DNA from: Neomesorhizobium sp963726065
Lineage (GTDB): Bacteria > Pseudomonadota > Alphaproteobacteria > Rhizobiales > Rhizobiaceae
Direction: 5' to 3'
DNA: 64,000 nt
NCBI GenBank assembly: GCA_963726065.1
Contig: CAVSAU010000016.1
Span: forward strand, 558,001 to 622,000
Shown: piece after piece, positions 27,927 to 36,886 of the stretch
How the letters are laid out: each line of letters starts with the position of its first letter
How positions within the stretch are numbered: position 1 is the first letter of the stretch
Made by a program: the position numbers and the translations under genes
Notes under the pieces: model-generated
Told to the model about the DNA's origin: nothing
Database searches by the model: none
Seen by the model: the letters and a program-made list of their open reading frames with translations, nothing else

Positions 27927-28904
27927 ATGAGAAGACGATTGTGCATTCTGGCCGGAGCGATGGCCACGGCAGCATTCCTTGCCGGCCCCGCATCGGCCTA
28001 CATGGTCTACGTCTCCAATGAAAAGGACAACACGGTCACCGTTGTCAATTCCTCGACGATGCAGGTGGTCAAGACCGTGAATGTCGGCCAACGACCGCGT
28101 GGTATCACCATCTCGCATGACGGCAAGCACATCTATCTCTGCGCCAGCGACGACGACACGATCGAAGTGATCGACACCGCGACCCTGGAGATAATCGATA
28201 CTTTGCCGTCCGGCCCCGATCCTGAGCTTTTCGTGCTGTCGCCAGACGGCAAGACGCTCTATGTCGCCAATGAGGACGACAATCTCGTCACCGTCATCGA
28301 CATCGAGAGCAAGAAGGTGCTGGCCGAGATTCCGGTCGGCGTCGAGCCGGAAGGGATGGGCGTCAGCCCCGACGGCAAGACCATGGTCAATACGTCGGAA
28401 ACGACGAACATGGCGCATTTCATCGACACTTCGACGCATGAGATAACCGATAACGTACTCGTCGATTCACGGCCGCGTTTCGTCGAGTTCACTCCCGACG
28501 GCAGCCAGGCCTGGGTGAGCGCCGAAATCGGCGGCACAGTCTCGGTGATCGACAACGCCAGCCGTGAAGTAGTCCACAAGATAACCTTCGAAATTGCAGG
28601 CCTGCGCTCGGAGTCCATCCAACCCGTCGGCGTCCGCATCACCGCGGACGGCAAGAAGGCATATGTGGCGCTTGGGCCCGCCAACCGCGTCGCGGTGGTC
28701 AACACCGAGACTTACGAGGTCGAAAAATACGTGCTGGTGGGCCAGCGCGTCTGGCAACTCGCTTTCACCCCCGACCAGAAGACGATCATCTCCACCAACG
28801 GCGTGTCGAACGACATCACCTTCATCGACGTAGCGACCGACGAGCCGGTGCAATCGGTGACTGTGGGGGCGCTGCCTTGGGGCGTTGTCGTCTCGCCCAA
28901 TTGA
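27927..28904 (+). CDS. PQQ-dependent catabolism-associated beta-propeller protein
   Basis: 325 aa periplasmic YVTN-type beta-propeller (TIGR03866-like). Signal peptide residues 1-~25 (MATAAFLAGPASA). Seven repeats of the form VYVSNEKDNTVTVVNSSTMQ, IYLCASDDDTIEVIDTATLE and LYVANEDDNLVTVIDIESKK follow in register. ATG 27927 has GGAGG 7 bp upstream. It lies between the binding protein and the cupredoxin-like gene. No catalytic residues are evident; a scaffold or quinoprotein partner role is inferred from neighbours. Confidence 0.87.
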   Translation: MRRRLCILAGAMATAAFLAGPASAYMVYVSNEKDNTVTVVNSSTMQVVKTVNVGQRPRGITISHDGKHIYLCASDDDTIEVIDTATLEIIDTLPSGPDPELFVLSPDGKTLYVANEDDNLVTVIDIESKKVLAEIPVGVEPEGMGVSPDGKTMVNTSETTNMAHFIDTSTHEITDNVLVDSRPRFVEFTPDGSQAWVSAEIGGTVSVIDNASREVVHKITFEIAGLRSESIQPVGVRITADGKKAYVALGPANRVAVVNTETYEVEKYVLVGQRVWQLAFTPDQKTIISTNGVSNDITFIDVATDEPVQSVTVGALPWGVVVSPN

Positions 28905-28942
28905 ATCAAACCAGCAAGAAACCAGCAGAAGGGTAGGGAATC

Positions 28943-29449
28943 ATGCGGAAATTTCGTGCAACGGCTTTCGCCGCATTGGTGGGCATGGCGCTGAGTCAGG
29001 GCCACGTCTGGGCGCAGGACAGCGACGACGATGATGACGACGCCGCGGCTGGCGCTGCCACCACCGAGGCCACAGCAAGCGTCGAGGCGGAGAAGCCGAC
29101 GCGCGCCTCGAAGGACGTGCCGGAACTCATCCTCGGCACCAAGGAAGACCAGTTCACGGCCAACCAGAAGGATTTCGAGCTGATCGCCGGCCAGGGCTAC
29201 CGCTGGAAGATCACGGCGGCGGGCGGCCTGGAATACAAGTTCCACACCGACCTGTTCCGCAATGTGTGGAACAACCAGATCGTCATCAACGACCTCGAAG
29301 TGCATATGAACGGCGCGCCCGCGTGGCTCGAATTCGATGCCGACGGCACCATCCAGGTACAGTTCACCACTGTGCGGCCAGGTATCTACACCTGGTCGGT
29401 GCCTGATCTCGCCGACAAGGGCATGAAAGGCACGATCACGATCAAGTGA
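28943..29449 (+). CDS. Secreted cupredoxin-like protein with Asp-rich linker
   Basis: 168 aa. Signal peptide residues 1-~24, then an acidic stretch DSDDDDDDAAAG followed by an Ala/Thr/Glu linker. The C-terminal ~110 residues (ELILGTKEDQFTANQKDFEL, GYRWKITAAGGLEYKFHTDL, VRPGIYTWSVPDLADKGMKG) look like a cupredoxin beta-sandwich, with possible His and Met ligands (FHTDL, LEVHMNG) but without the usual Cys. Preceded by AAGGGTAGGG. Part of the PQQ-linked ABC gene set. Copper binding is uncertain; the Asp run could bind calcium or lanthanide (inference). Confidence 0.72.
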   Translation: MRKFRATAFAALVGMALSQGHVWAQDSDDDDDDAAAGAATTEATASVEAEKPTRASKDVPELILGTKEDQFTANQKDFELIAGQGYRWKITAAGGLEYKFHTDLFRNVWNNQIVINDLEVHMNGAPAWLEFDADGTIQVQFTTVRPGIYTWSVPDLADKGMKGTITIK

Positions 29450-29519
29450 GGGTGGCGGAAAGTAGAACCTGCAAGACCGGACACGGTGCGCTAGATTGCC
29501 AGGCAAGGAGCCAGCCGCC

Positions 29520-30308
29520 GTGCAACATGTGAGAACAGGCGATGGAACCAACGGCGTGGCGGCGCTCGACGTCGCCGCGGTCAGCCATTCTTACGGAGCA
29601 AGGCGCGCGCTGAACGAGGTGTCGTTCCAGATCGCGCCGGCGAGCTTCACCGTGCTGCTCGGCCTCAACGGCGCCGGCAAGACGACGCTGTTTTCGCTGA
29701 TCAGCCATCTATACGACACCCGGCACGGCTCGATTCGTATTTTCGGGCATGACATCCGCCGCGATCCCGGCGAAGCGCTTAGGAGGCTTGGCATCGTCTT
29801 TCAGGCGCGTACGCTCGACCTCGACCTCAGCGTCTACCAGAACCTTTCCTACCATGCCTCCCTGCACGGTATCGGCGCCACCGATGCGCGGCGGCGCATC
29901 GCTGAGGTGCTCGAGACCGTGGAGATGAGCGGCAAACTGCACGACAAAGCGCGCAGCCTTTCGGGCGGCCAGATGCGGCGCGTCGAAATCGCCCGCGCGC
30001 TGCTGCACCAGCCCCATCTTCTGCTGCTCGACGAGGCAACTGTGGGGCTGGACGTCCAGTCCCGCGCCGGCATCCTCGCCAATATCAGGAAACTGGTCGC
30101 CACCAAAGGCATCAGCGTTTTCTGGGCGACGCACCTGATCGACGAGGTCGACGACGGCGACCATGTGGTGGTGTTGGCCGAAGGCAATCTGGTTGCCAAG
30201 GGTTATGTCGCCGAAGTGGTCGCCGCCACAGGGACCAGGACCATCGGCGAGGCCTTTTCGGGGCTGAGCGGCAGGAAATCGGCGGCCAACCCGGAGGCGT
30301 CGCCATGA
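29520..30308 (+). CDS. PQQ-linked ABC transporter ATP-binding protein
   Basis: ATPase of the ABC system (TIGR03864-like), cytoplasmic. GTG 29520 is preferred over TTG 29496 because AAGGAG (29505-29510) sits 9 bp before it. Walker A GLNGAGKTT, Q-loop in GIVFQARTLDLDLSV, signature LSGGQMRRVEIARALL and Walker B LLLLDEATVGLD are all present, then the H-loop ATHLIDEV. About 262 aa. The stop overlaps the permease start (ATGA at 30305). Homologous sets act as exporters of unknown substrate in quinoprotein pathways. Confidence 0.88.
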   Translation: MQHVRTGDGTNGVAALDVAAVSHSYGARRALNEVSFQIAPASFTVLLGLNGAGKTTLFSLISHLYDTRHGSIRIFGHDIRRDPGEALRRLGIVFQARTLDLDLSVYQNLSYHASLHGIGATDARRRIAEVLETVEMSGKLHDKARSLSGGQMRRVEIARALLHQPHLLLLDEATVGLDVQSRAGILANIRKLVATKGISVFWATHLIDEVDDGDHVVVLAEGNLVAKGYVAEVVAATGTRTIGEAFSGLSGRKSAANPEASP

Positions 30309-31183
30309 CCATGCCGGCGTCCGCCGAAACGGAAGGAGGCGGCACGCTGCCGCTCAAGGCGCCAGCGTTCGGCTTGGCCAATTATCTCGTCTGCCTGAAA
30401 GGCATACTCGTTCGCGAAGGTCTGCGTTTCCTGCACCAGCGCGAGCGTTTTATCTCGTCACTGGTGCGGCCGCTGCTCTGGCTGTTCATCTTTGCCGCCG
30501 GCTTTCGTCAGGTGCTCGGCGTCTCGATCATCCCACCTTACAAGACATATGTGCTCTACGAGGTGTACATCACGCCCGGCCTGTGCGGCATGATCCTCTT
30601 GTTTTCCGGCATGCAGTCGTCGCTGTCGATGGTTTACGACCGCGAGATGGGCAACATGCGCACGCTGCTTGTCAGTCCATTCCCGCGCTGGTTCCTGCTG
30701 GTCTCGAAGCTGTTGGCCGGCGTCACTGTCTCGATCGCGCAGGTCTATGTGTTTCTCGCGGTCGCCTGGTTCTGGGGCGTGAAAGCGCCGCCGCTGGGAT
30801 ATCTGATGGTGCTTCCGGCGCTGTTCCTCGGCGGCCTGATGCTGTGTTCGCTGGGCCTGCTGTTGTCGTCGATGATCCGCCAGCTTGAAAATTTCGCCGG
30901 TGTCATGAACTTCGTGATCTTCCCGATGTATTTCGCCTCTCCGGCGCTTTATCCGCTGTGGCGCATCCAGGAATCGAGCCCCCTGCTCTACAAGATCTGC
31001 CTTGCCAACCCGTTCACCTATGCCGTCGAACTGGTGCGTTTCGCCTTCTACGGGCAGATCGATTGGATGTCGCTCGGTATCGTGGCTGGTTTCACCACGC
31101 TGTTTCTTGCCGGCGCCATCATAGCCTACGACCCTTCGCGCGGACTGATGACCCGCAAACAGGATACGGGAGGAAACGCCTGA
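30305..31183 (+). CDS. PQQ-linked ABC-2 type permease
   Basis: 292 aa inner-membrane permease (ABC-2 family, TIGR03861-like). About six hydrophobic helices are visible: SLVRPLLWLFIFAAGFRQVL, ITPGLCGMILLFSGMQSSLS, LLVSKLLAGVTVSIAQVYVF, LMVLPALFLGGLMLCSLGLL, GVMNFVIFPMYFASPALYPL and SLGIVAGFTTLFLAGAIIAY. DREMGNMRTLLVSPFPRWFL is the coupling-loop region. Overlaps the ATPase gene by 4 bp and the next gene by 1 bp, so the three are one translational unit. Confidence 0.87.
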   Translation: MTMPASAETEGGGTLPLKAPAFGLANYLVCLKGILVREGLRFLHQRERFISSLVRPLLWLFIFAAGFRQVLGVSIIPPYKTYVLYEVYITPGLCGMILLFSGMQSSLSMVYDREMGNMRTLLVSPFPRWFLLVSKLLAGVTVSIAQVYVFLAVAWFWGVKAPPLGYLMVLPALFLGGLMLCSLGLLLSSMIRQLENFAGVMNFVIFPMYFASPALYPLWRIQESSPLLYKICLANPFTYAVELVRFAFYGQIDWMSLGIVAGFTTLFLAGAIIAYDPSRGLMTRKQDTGGNA

Positions 31184-31818
31184 TGCCGGGAAAAAGACTT
31201 TTGCGCAAACTGGCCTTGGCCGGATTGGCGGTGGCGACGGCGACCGCCGCCAGCGGTGCGGCCAACACCGATCCTGACTGGCCGTGCATCCAGCGCAAGG
31301 TGCCGGAACTGTCGCTCGGCCAGATCTGGAACGGCCCGGAATTGCCGGCTTCGGCCAAGGACTGGCCGAAGGATCCGGAAATTCCCGAACTTGTCGCCGA
31401 GCTTGCGGCGCGCCGCATGCCGATTGCAGACGCTCAGAAGGAAATCCGCGATTTCGCCGCGACCTTGCCGAAGGATAAGCCCGACGAGCAACTGATGAAG
31501 CTTGTCCAGGGCCTGTTCGACCACATGAACCAGGAGCGTTCCCAGGTCATTTCCGGCATTGGCCGCTACGCCCGCAACCAGGTCGAACTCGCCGCACGGC
31601 TGCGTAAGGAAGCCTCCGAGCTCGACGCGCTACGCGCCAAGCCGGATGCCAGCGCCACCGACATCACCGACCGTACGGACCGGCTGAACTGGGAAACCCG
31701 CATCTTCGAGGAGCGGGTGCAGTCGCTGACCTATGTCTGCGAGGTCCCGACGCTGATCGAGCAGCGGCTCTACGCGCTGGCGAAGACGGTGGCGGAGATA
31801 ATCGGGGGCAAGCAGTAG
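31183..31818 (+). CDS. Secreted helical protein of unknown function in the PQQ-ABC operon
   Basis: 211 aa, not recognised. Residues 1-~26 are a signal peptide (KLALAGLAVATATAASGAAN). The mature part has DPDWPCIQRKVPELSLGQIW with one Cys near the N-terminus and a second in LTYVCEVPTLIEQRLYALAK near the C-terminus, which could form a disulfide. The middle (NQVELAARLRKEASELDALR, ITDRTDRLNWETRIFEERVQ) is strongly helical and coiled-coil-like. Its ATG overlaps the permease stop, so it belongs to the transporter. A periplasmic adaptor is possible but unproven. Confidence 0.75.
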   Translation: MPGKRLLRKLALAGLAVATATAASGAANTDPDWPCIQRKVPELSLGQIWNGPELPASAKDWPKDPEIPELVAELAARRMPIADAQKEIRDFAATLPKDKPDEQLMKLVQGLFDHMNQERSQVISGIGRYARNQVELAARLRKEASELDALRAKPDASATDITDRTDRLNWETRIFEERVQSLTYVCEVPTLIEQRLYALAKTVAEIIGGKQ

Positions 31819-31836
31819 AGTTCGGCTTCCGGTTGC

Positions 31837-32790
31837 CTATTGCCGGCTGCCTGTTGCCTTCTCTTCCGGATACAGTTTCCCGAACAACGGCAGGTACATC
31901 GCGCCCTTGCGCATCAGGAAATCGTGGAACGTCGCCATCGCCGGGGAGATCGCCCGGTCGGTGCGCATAACCGCGAACCACTGGCGGCGGATCGGCATGC
32001 CGACCACGTCGAGGATGACGAGCCTGCCGGATTCGACCTCGGAAGCGATGGTGTGGGCCGAGATGAAGGCAATGCCCAGCCCAGCCATCACGGCCTGTTT
32101 GATGGTTTCGTTGGAGCCCATCTCGACGCCTGGATCGTCGAGGCGGCCCGGCAACTCGCTCAAGAATATCTCCAGCGAGATGCGGGTGCCGGAGCCGGCT
32201 TCGCGGATCAGGAAATTTTCCTCGGCAATGCGCTCCTTGGAGATGTCGCGCGCTCTGGCCAGCGGGTGATCGGGCGGCGCGACTATGACCAGCGGGTGGT
32301 CGCCGAAGGCCGAAGCGCGCACTGGCACATCCTTGGTCGGCCGCCCCATCAGCGAAATGTCGACGTCGTGGTTTTTCAGGCTGGCAATGGTTTCGGCGCG
32401 GTTGCCGACGATCAGCCGCATGGCGATGTCGGGATAGTCCTTCATGAAGGCCGCCATCAGGCGCGGCGCGAAATATTTGGCGGTCGAAACGACGCCAAGG
32501 CGCAGGCTGCCTGTGCGCACACCTTTGATGGCGTCCATCTGGTCCTGGAGCAGGCGCAGGCGCTCCTCGATCGCCTGCGCCGCGTCGACAAAAGCTAAAC
32601 CTGCGGCAGTGGGACGCATGCCGTCCGCAGTGCGGTCGAATAGCGCCAGACCCACTTCCTCCTCCGCCTGCCGCAACTGGATCGTCACAGCTGGAGGAGA
32701 TAGACCTAACACCTTGGCAGCATTGACGATTTTGCCGTTGTCAATGATCGCCTGTACCGCCTTGAACTGCTTGAAAGTGATATTGCGCAT
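31837..32790 (-). CDS. cbbR: LysR-type regulator of the cbb operon
   Basis: 317 aa LysR-type transcription factor. The N-terminal helix-turn-helix reads ITFKQFKAVQAIIDNGKIVN then AAKVLGLSPPAVTIQLRQAE. The effector domain follows (GSLRLGVVSTAKYFAPRLMA, HDVDISLMGRPTKDVPVRAS, SGTRISLEIFLSELPGRLDD). Divergently transcribed from cbbF across a 128 bp gap with AT-rich CbbR-type motifs, the standard arrangement for CbbR. It should activate the cbb operon in response to metabolites such as RuBP or ATP, as known for the family. Confidence 0.92.
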   Translation of the reverse strand: MRNITFKQFKAVQAIIDNGKIVNAAKVLGLSPPAVTIQLRQAEEEVGLALFDRTADGMRPTAAGLAFVDAAQAIEERLRLLQDQMDAIKGVRTGSLRLGVVSTAKYFAPRLMAAFMKDYPDIAMRLIVGNRAETIASLKNHDVDISLMGRPTKDVPVRASAFGDHPLVIVAPPDHPLARARDISKERIAEENFLIREAGSGTRISLEIFLSELPGRLDDPGVEMGSNETIKQAVMAGLGIAFISAHTIASEVESGRLVILDVVGMPIRRQWFAVMRTDRAISPAMATFHDFLMRKGAMYLPLFGKLYPEEKATGSRQ

Positions 32791-32850
32791 GCAGCATACT
32801 AAAGTTTTTTAACTGCACTCGTAAAGTTATTAAAATTTACTTATGTCATA
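32791..32850 (+). promoter_or_regulatory. cbb control region with CbbR-type motifs
   Basis: A 60 bp AT-rich island in otherwise GC-rich DNA, beginning at the cbbR start. It contains TAA-N7-TAA at 32800-32812, TTA-N7-TTA at 32827-32839, and the dyad GTAAA (32821-32825) / TTTAC (32836-32840). These match the TNA-N7/8-TNA form of LysR/CbbR sites. The cbbF start is at 32918. Confidence 0.65.
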
Positions 32851-32917
32851 CCGCTTGTTCTCATGCTCCCGAGCCTGGTTGACCCGTGAGGAGGCGCCGC
32901 CGGCTCGGGAGGACATC

Positions 32918-33967
32918 ATGGCAGCGGCGACACTCGACGCCTTCTTGAACTCATATGTCGGTCAGGGCGACCGGCTTCGTTCGGCGGTGGCGGCCACAGT
33001 CCATCAACTCGCCGAGGCCGCGGTCAAGGTCCGCCACACCATCAACCAGGGCGTTCTGGGCGCGGCATTCGCCGGCACGCGCGGCGCCAACAGCGACGGC
33101 GACGTGCAGAAGGATCTCGACGTTTACGCCGACGATATTTTCCTCGACGCCATGCGTCATGCCCCGATCGCCTTCTACGCATCGGAAGAGCTGGAGCAGC
33201 CGGTGCTGCTGCAAGCTGACGCGCCGCTGGCGATCGCCATAGACCCACTCGACGGCTCCTCCAACATCGACACCAACGTTTCGATCGGCACGATTTTTTC
33301 CCTCCTCCCTGCAACTGGCGCGCCGGGCGCAAAAAACCCGGCCGCCGTTTTTTTGCAGGCGGGTGCGAACCAGCTCGGCGCCGGTTTCTTCATCTATGGC
33401 CCGCAACTGGCGCTGGTGCTGTCGCTGGGCAGCGGCACACATGTCTTCGTGCTGTCGAACCGGCTCGGCGCCTTCGTCCAGGCCTATGAGAGCCGCATCA
33501 TCCCGGCGCGCGCCCACGAGTTCGCCATCAACGCCGCCAACTACCGTCACTGGGACGAGGCTGTGCGGCTTTATGTCGACGATTGCCTCAAGGGCACCGA
33601 CGGGCCGCGCGGGCGCGATTTCAACATGCGCTGGATCGCCTCGCTGGTCGCCGACTGCTACCGCATCCTGATCCGGGGCGGCGTCTTTCTCTACCCCGGC
33701 GACCGGCGCAAGGGTTACCATCAGGGGCGGCTGAGGCTGGTCTACGAGGCAAACCCGATCGCCTATCTGGTCGAACAAGCGGGAGGTGCCGCGACCGACA
33801 CGGTTACCCGCATCCTCGATCTCGAACCCGAGAGCCTGCATCAGCGAACGCCGGTCGTGTTCGGCTCCTCGCGAGAAGTCAACCGCATCGCCCGCTATCA
33901 CACCGAGCCGTCGAGCATTGGCGAGCGGGCGCCGCTGTTTTCCAACCGCGGCCTGTTTCGCGCCTGA
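32918..33967 (+). CDS. cbbF: Fructose-1,6-bisphosphatase class I (Calvin cycle)
   Basis: Dephosphorylates fructose 1,6-bisphosphate (and often sedoheptulose 1,7-bisphosphate) in the Calvin cycle. ATG 32918 is chosen because GGGAGGA lies just upstream and AATLDAFLNSYVGQGDRLRS fits the family; the frame is open back to 32843. Motifs are GDVQKDLDVYADDIF, ASEELEQPV, the metal/phosphate site AIDPLDGSSNIDTNVSIGTI and GGVFLYPGDRRKGYHQGRLR. 349 aa, unbroken. First gene of the cbb operon. Confidence 0.92.
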   Translation: MAAATLDAFLNSYVGQGDRLRSAVAATVHQLAEAAVKVRHTINQGVLGAAFAGTRGANSDGDVQKDLDVYADDIFLDAMRHAPIAFYASEELEQPVLLQADAPLAIAIDPLDGSSNIDTNVSIGTIFSLLPATGAPGAKNPAAVFLQAGANQLGAGFFIYGPQLALVLSLGSGTHVFVLSNRLGAFVQAYESRIIPARAHEFAINAANYRHWDEAVRLYVDDCLKGTDGPRGRDFNMRWIASLVADCYRILIRGGVFLYPGDRRKGYHQGRLRLVYEANPIAYLVEQAGGAATDTVTRILDLEPESLHQRTPVVFGSSREVNRIARYHTEPSSIGERAPLFSNRGLFRA

Positions 33968-33981
33968 AAATCGAGCCAGTC

Positions 33982-34855
33982 ATGTCAGCCAAGCATCCCA
34001 TCATTTCGATCACAGGCTCTTCCGGGGCGGGAACCACCTCGGTGAAACGCATCTTCGAGCTGATCTTCCGCCGCGAGAAGATCGAGGCCGCCTTCATCGA
34101 GGGCGACGCATTCCACCGTTACGACCGCGCCGCGATGAAGAAGAAGGTCGCCGACGAAGAGACGAACGGCAACCCGAACTTCACCCACTTCAACGTAGCA
34201 GCAAACGAGTTGGAAACCCTTGAGGAGGTTTTCGCAGCAGTACGGTCGCAAGGGCACAGGCAAAACCCGCACCTACATCCACGACGAGGAAGAGGAAAAG
34301 CTCTACGGCACGCCGCCCGGCACCTTTACGGAATGGCGCGACTTTGCGCCGAGCGATCTTCTTTTCTATGAAGGCCTGCACGGCTGCGCGGTGACCGACA
34401 AGGTGGATCTTGCCAAGCACGCCGACCTGAAGATCGGCGTCGTGCCGGTCATCAACCTCGAATGGATCCAGAAGATCCACCGCGACCGCGCGACCCGCGG
34501 TTATTCCACCGAAGCCGTGATGGACGTGATCCTGCGGCGCATGCCCGACTACACGCGTTATATCGTCCCGCAGTTCTCGCTGACCAACATCAACTTCCAG
34601 CGGGTGCCGATCGTCGACACATCGAACCCGTTCATCGCGCGCTGGATCCCAACGCCGGACGAATCCATGCTGGTCATCCGCTTCGCCAACCCGCGCGGCA
34701 TCGATTTTCCCTACCTGTTGTCGATGATCCACGACAGTTTCATGTCGCGGGCGAATTCCATCGTGGTGCCGGGCAACAAGCTCGACCTCGCCATGCAGCT
34801 GATCCTGACCCCACTGATCCTGAACCTGATCGAACGCAAGCGCCGCGTGTCTTGA
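33982..34855 (+). CDS. cbbP: Phosphoribulokinase (one frame break)
   Basis: Phosphorylates ribulose 5-phosphate to RuBP, the acceptor of RuBisCO. Starts MSAKHPIISITGSSGAGTTS at 33982; GSSGAGT is the P-loop. FIEGDAFHRYDRAAMKKKVA and the N-terminal third are clean. A base is mis-set near 34232, next to a TTTT run, after which YGRKGTGKTRTYIHDEEEEK, EGLHGCAVTDKVDLAKHADL and IHRDRATRGYSTEAVMDVIL complete the protein. About 290 aa. 14 bp after cbbF and 10 bp before cbbT. Confidence 0.92.
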
Positions 34856-34865
34856 GGAGGACGCC

Positions 34866-36875
34866 ATGAACAGCCAAGTTGCCGTCAAGACTGCCCCCGA
34901 GATCGTTGTCTCCGAGCGCGACATGGCCAACGCCATCCGTGCGCTTGCCATGGATAGCGTGCAGAAGGCGAATTCCGGCCATCCCGGCATGCCGATGGGC
35001 ATGGCCGATGTCGCCACGGTGCTGTTCAACCGCTTCATCAATCTCGATCCGTCGTCCCCGCACTGGCCGGATCGCGACCGCTTCGTGCTGTCTGCCGGCC
35101 ATGGCTCGATGCTGCAGTACGCGCTGCATTACCTGCTCGGTTATCCCGACATGCCCATCGAGCAATTGCAGCGCTTCCGCCAGCTCGGCAGCCGCACCGC
35201 AGGCCATCCCGAATACGGCCATGCGCTGGGCATCGAGACGACCACCGGCCCGCTCGGCCAGGGTATTTCGACCGCAGTCGGCATGGCGCTGGCGGAACGG
35301 ATGCTCGCGGCCCGTCACGGCGCCGATCTCGTCAACCACTTCACCTACGTGATTGCCGGCGACGGCTGCCTGCAGGAGGGGATTTCCCACGAGGCGATCG
35401 ACCTTGCCGGACATCTCGGCCTGGATAAGCTCATCGTGTTCTGGGACGACAATTCGATCTCCATCGACGGGCCGACTTCGCTCTCCACCTCGATGGATCA
35501 GCCGGGCCGCTTCAAGGCGGCGGGATGGCATGTTCAGTCGGTCGACGGCCACGACGTCGAAGCCATCGCCGCCGCAATCGATGCGGCGCGACAAGCCGCC
35601 AAGCCGTCGCTGATTGCCTGCAAGACGGTGATCGGCAAGGGCGCGCCAAATCTTGGCGGCTCGGAAAAGACGCATGGCGCCCCGCTGGGCGAAGCCGAGA
35701 TTGCCGCAACGCGCGAAAATATCGGCTGGCAGCATCAGCCATTCGAGGTGCCGGAAGAGATCCTGTTGGCCTGGCGAGAGGTGGCGGAGCGGGGAAGCGA
35801 GGCTCGCCGCGCCTGGGAGAAGCGGCTGGCTGCCTCCCCGCAGCGCACCGCTTTCGAGCACGCCATTGCCGGCAAGTTGCCCGACGCCGTCTTCGAAGCG
35901 CTTGCCGATTTCCGCAAGGAGCATGTCGGGAAGGCCACCAAGGTCGCTACCCGCAAGGCTTCGGAAATGGCGCTCGGCGCCATCAACGGCGCTACCGACC
36001 TGACGGTCGGCGGCTCGGCCGACCTCACCCACTCGAATCTCACAATCACCAAGGGCATGAACCGTGTCGCGGCCTCCGATTTTGCCGGAAGCTACGTCCA
36101 TTACGGCATCCGTGAGCACGGCATGGCGGCTGCCATGAACGGCATCGCGCTGCATGGCGGCTTCATTCCCTACGGGGGTACGTTCCTCTGCTTCGCCGAC
36201 TATGCGCGCGGCGCCATGCGGCTCTCCGCGCTGATGGGCCAGCGCGTCATCTATGTGATGACGCATGATTCCATCGGGCTTGGCGAAGACGGTCCGACCC
36301 ATCAGCCGGTCGAACATCTGGCTATGCTGCGAGCGACACCAAACCTCAACGTGTTGCGGCCCGCCGATATCGTCGAAACGGCCGAGTGCTGGGAACTGGC
36401 ATTGAAGGCCGAGGACCGGCCGAGCGTCCTGGTGCTGTCGCGCCAGAACCTGCCGATGCTGCGGCAGGCGCATACAGACGAAAACCGTTCGGCGCGTGGC
36501 GGCTACCTGCTGCGCGAACCGGGCGGACACCGCGCCGTGACGTTGATAGCCACCGGCTCTGAAGTCGAGATCGCGGTTGCCGCGGCCGAGAAGCTGCAAA
36601 GCGAACACGGCCTCGCTGCGGCGGTGGTTTCCATGCCCTCATGGGAACTGTTCGAGGAACAGGATGCCGATTACCGGCGCGCCATCCTCGGCTCGGCCCC
36701 GCGCATCGCCGTGGAAGCCGCCGCACGGCTCGGCTGGGACCGTTGGATCGGCGACAACGGCGCCTTTGTCGGCATGACCGGTTTCGGCGCCAGCGCCCCT
36801 GCTCCCGATCTCTACCGCCATTTCAACATCACGCCCGACGCGGTCGCCGAAGCGGCCCGCCGGCTCATCATCTAG
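34866..36875 (+). CDS. cbbT: Transketolase (Calvin cycle)
   Basis: 669 aa, unbroken; thiamine-diphosphate enzyme exchanging two-carbon units among sugar phosphates. Typical motifs are KANSGHPGMPMGMADVATVL, RFVLSAGHGSMLQYALHYLL, GPLGQGISTAVGMALAERML, the ThDP/Mg site GDGCLQEGISHEAIDLAGHL, VGGSADLTHSNLTITKGMNR and HDSIGLGEDGPTHQPVEHLA. GAGGAGG precedes ATG 34866. Lies between cbbP and cbbA. Confidence 0.93.
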   Translation: MNSQVAVKTAPEIVVSERDMANAIRALAMDSVQKANSGHPGMPMGMADVATVLFNRFINLDPSSPHWPDRDRFVLSAGHGSMLQYALHYLLGYPDMPIEQLQRFRQLGSRTAGHPEYGHALGIETTTGPLGQGISTAVGMALAERMLAARHGADLVNHFTYVIAGDGCLQEGISHEAIDLAGHLGLDKLIVFWDDNSISIDGPTSLSTSMDQPGRFKAAGWHVQSVDGHDVEAIAAAIDAARQAAKPSLIACKTVIGKGAPNLGGSEKTHGAPLGEAEIAATRENIGWQHQPFEVPEEILLAWREVAERGSEARRAWEKRLAASPQRTAFEHAIAGKLPDAVFEALADFRKEHVGKATKVATRKASEMALGAINGATDLTVGGSADLTHSNLTITKGMNRVAASDFAGSYVHYGIREHGMAAAMNGIALHGGFIPYGGTFLCFADYARGAMRLSALMGQRVIYVMTHDSIGLGEDGPTHQPVEHLAMLRATPNLNVLRPADIVETAECWELALKAEDRPSVLVLSRQNLPMLRQAHTDENRSARGGYLLREPGGHRAVTLIATGSEVEIAVAAAEKLQSEHGLAAAVVSMPSWELFEEQDADYRRAILGSAPRIAVEAAARLGWDRWIGDNGAFVGMTGFGASAPAPDLYRHFNITPDAVAEAARRLII

Positions 36876-36886
36876 AGGACGAAAGA

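Noticed and set aside
34740..36608. A 622-codon minus-strand frame
   Set aside because: Antisense to cbbP and cbbT, both strongly supported. The same reasoning removes the long antisense frames over cbbA/cbbL (37385-39252), cbbX/cbbE (40709-41860) and pqqC-pqqE (55585-57489).
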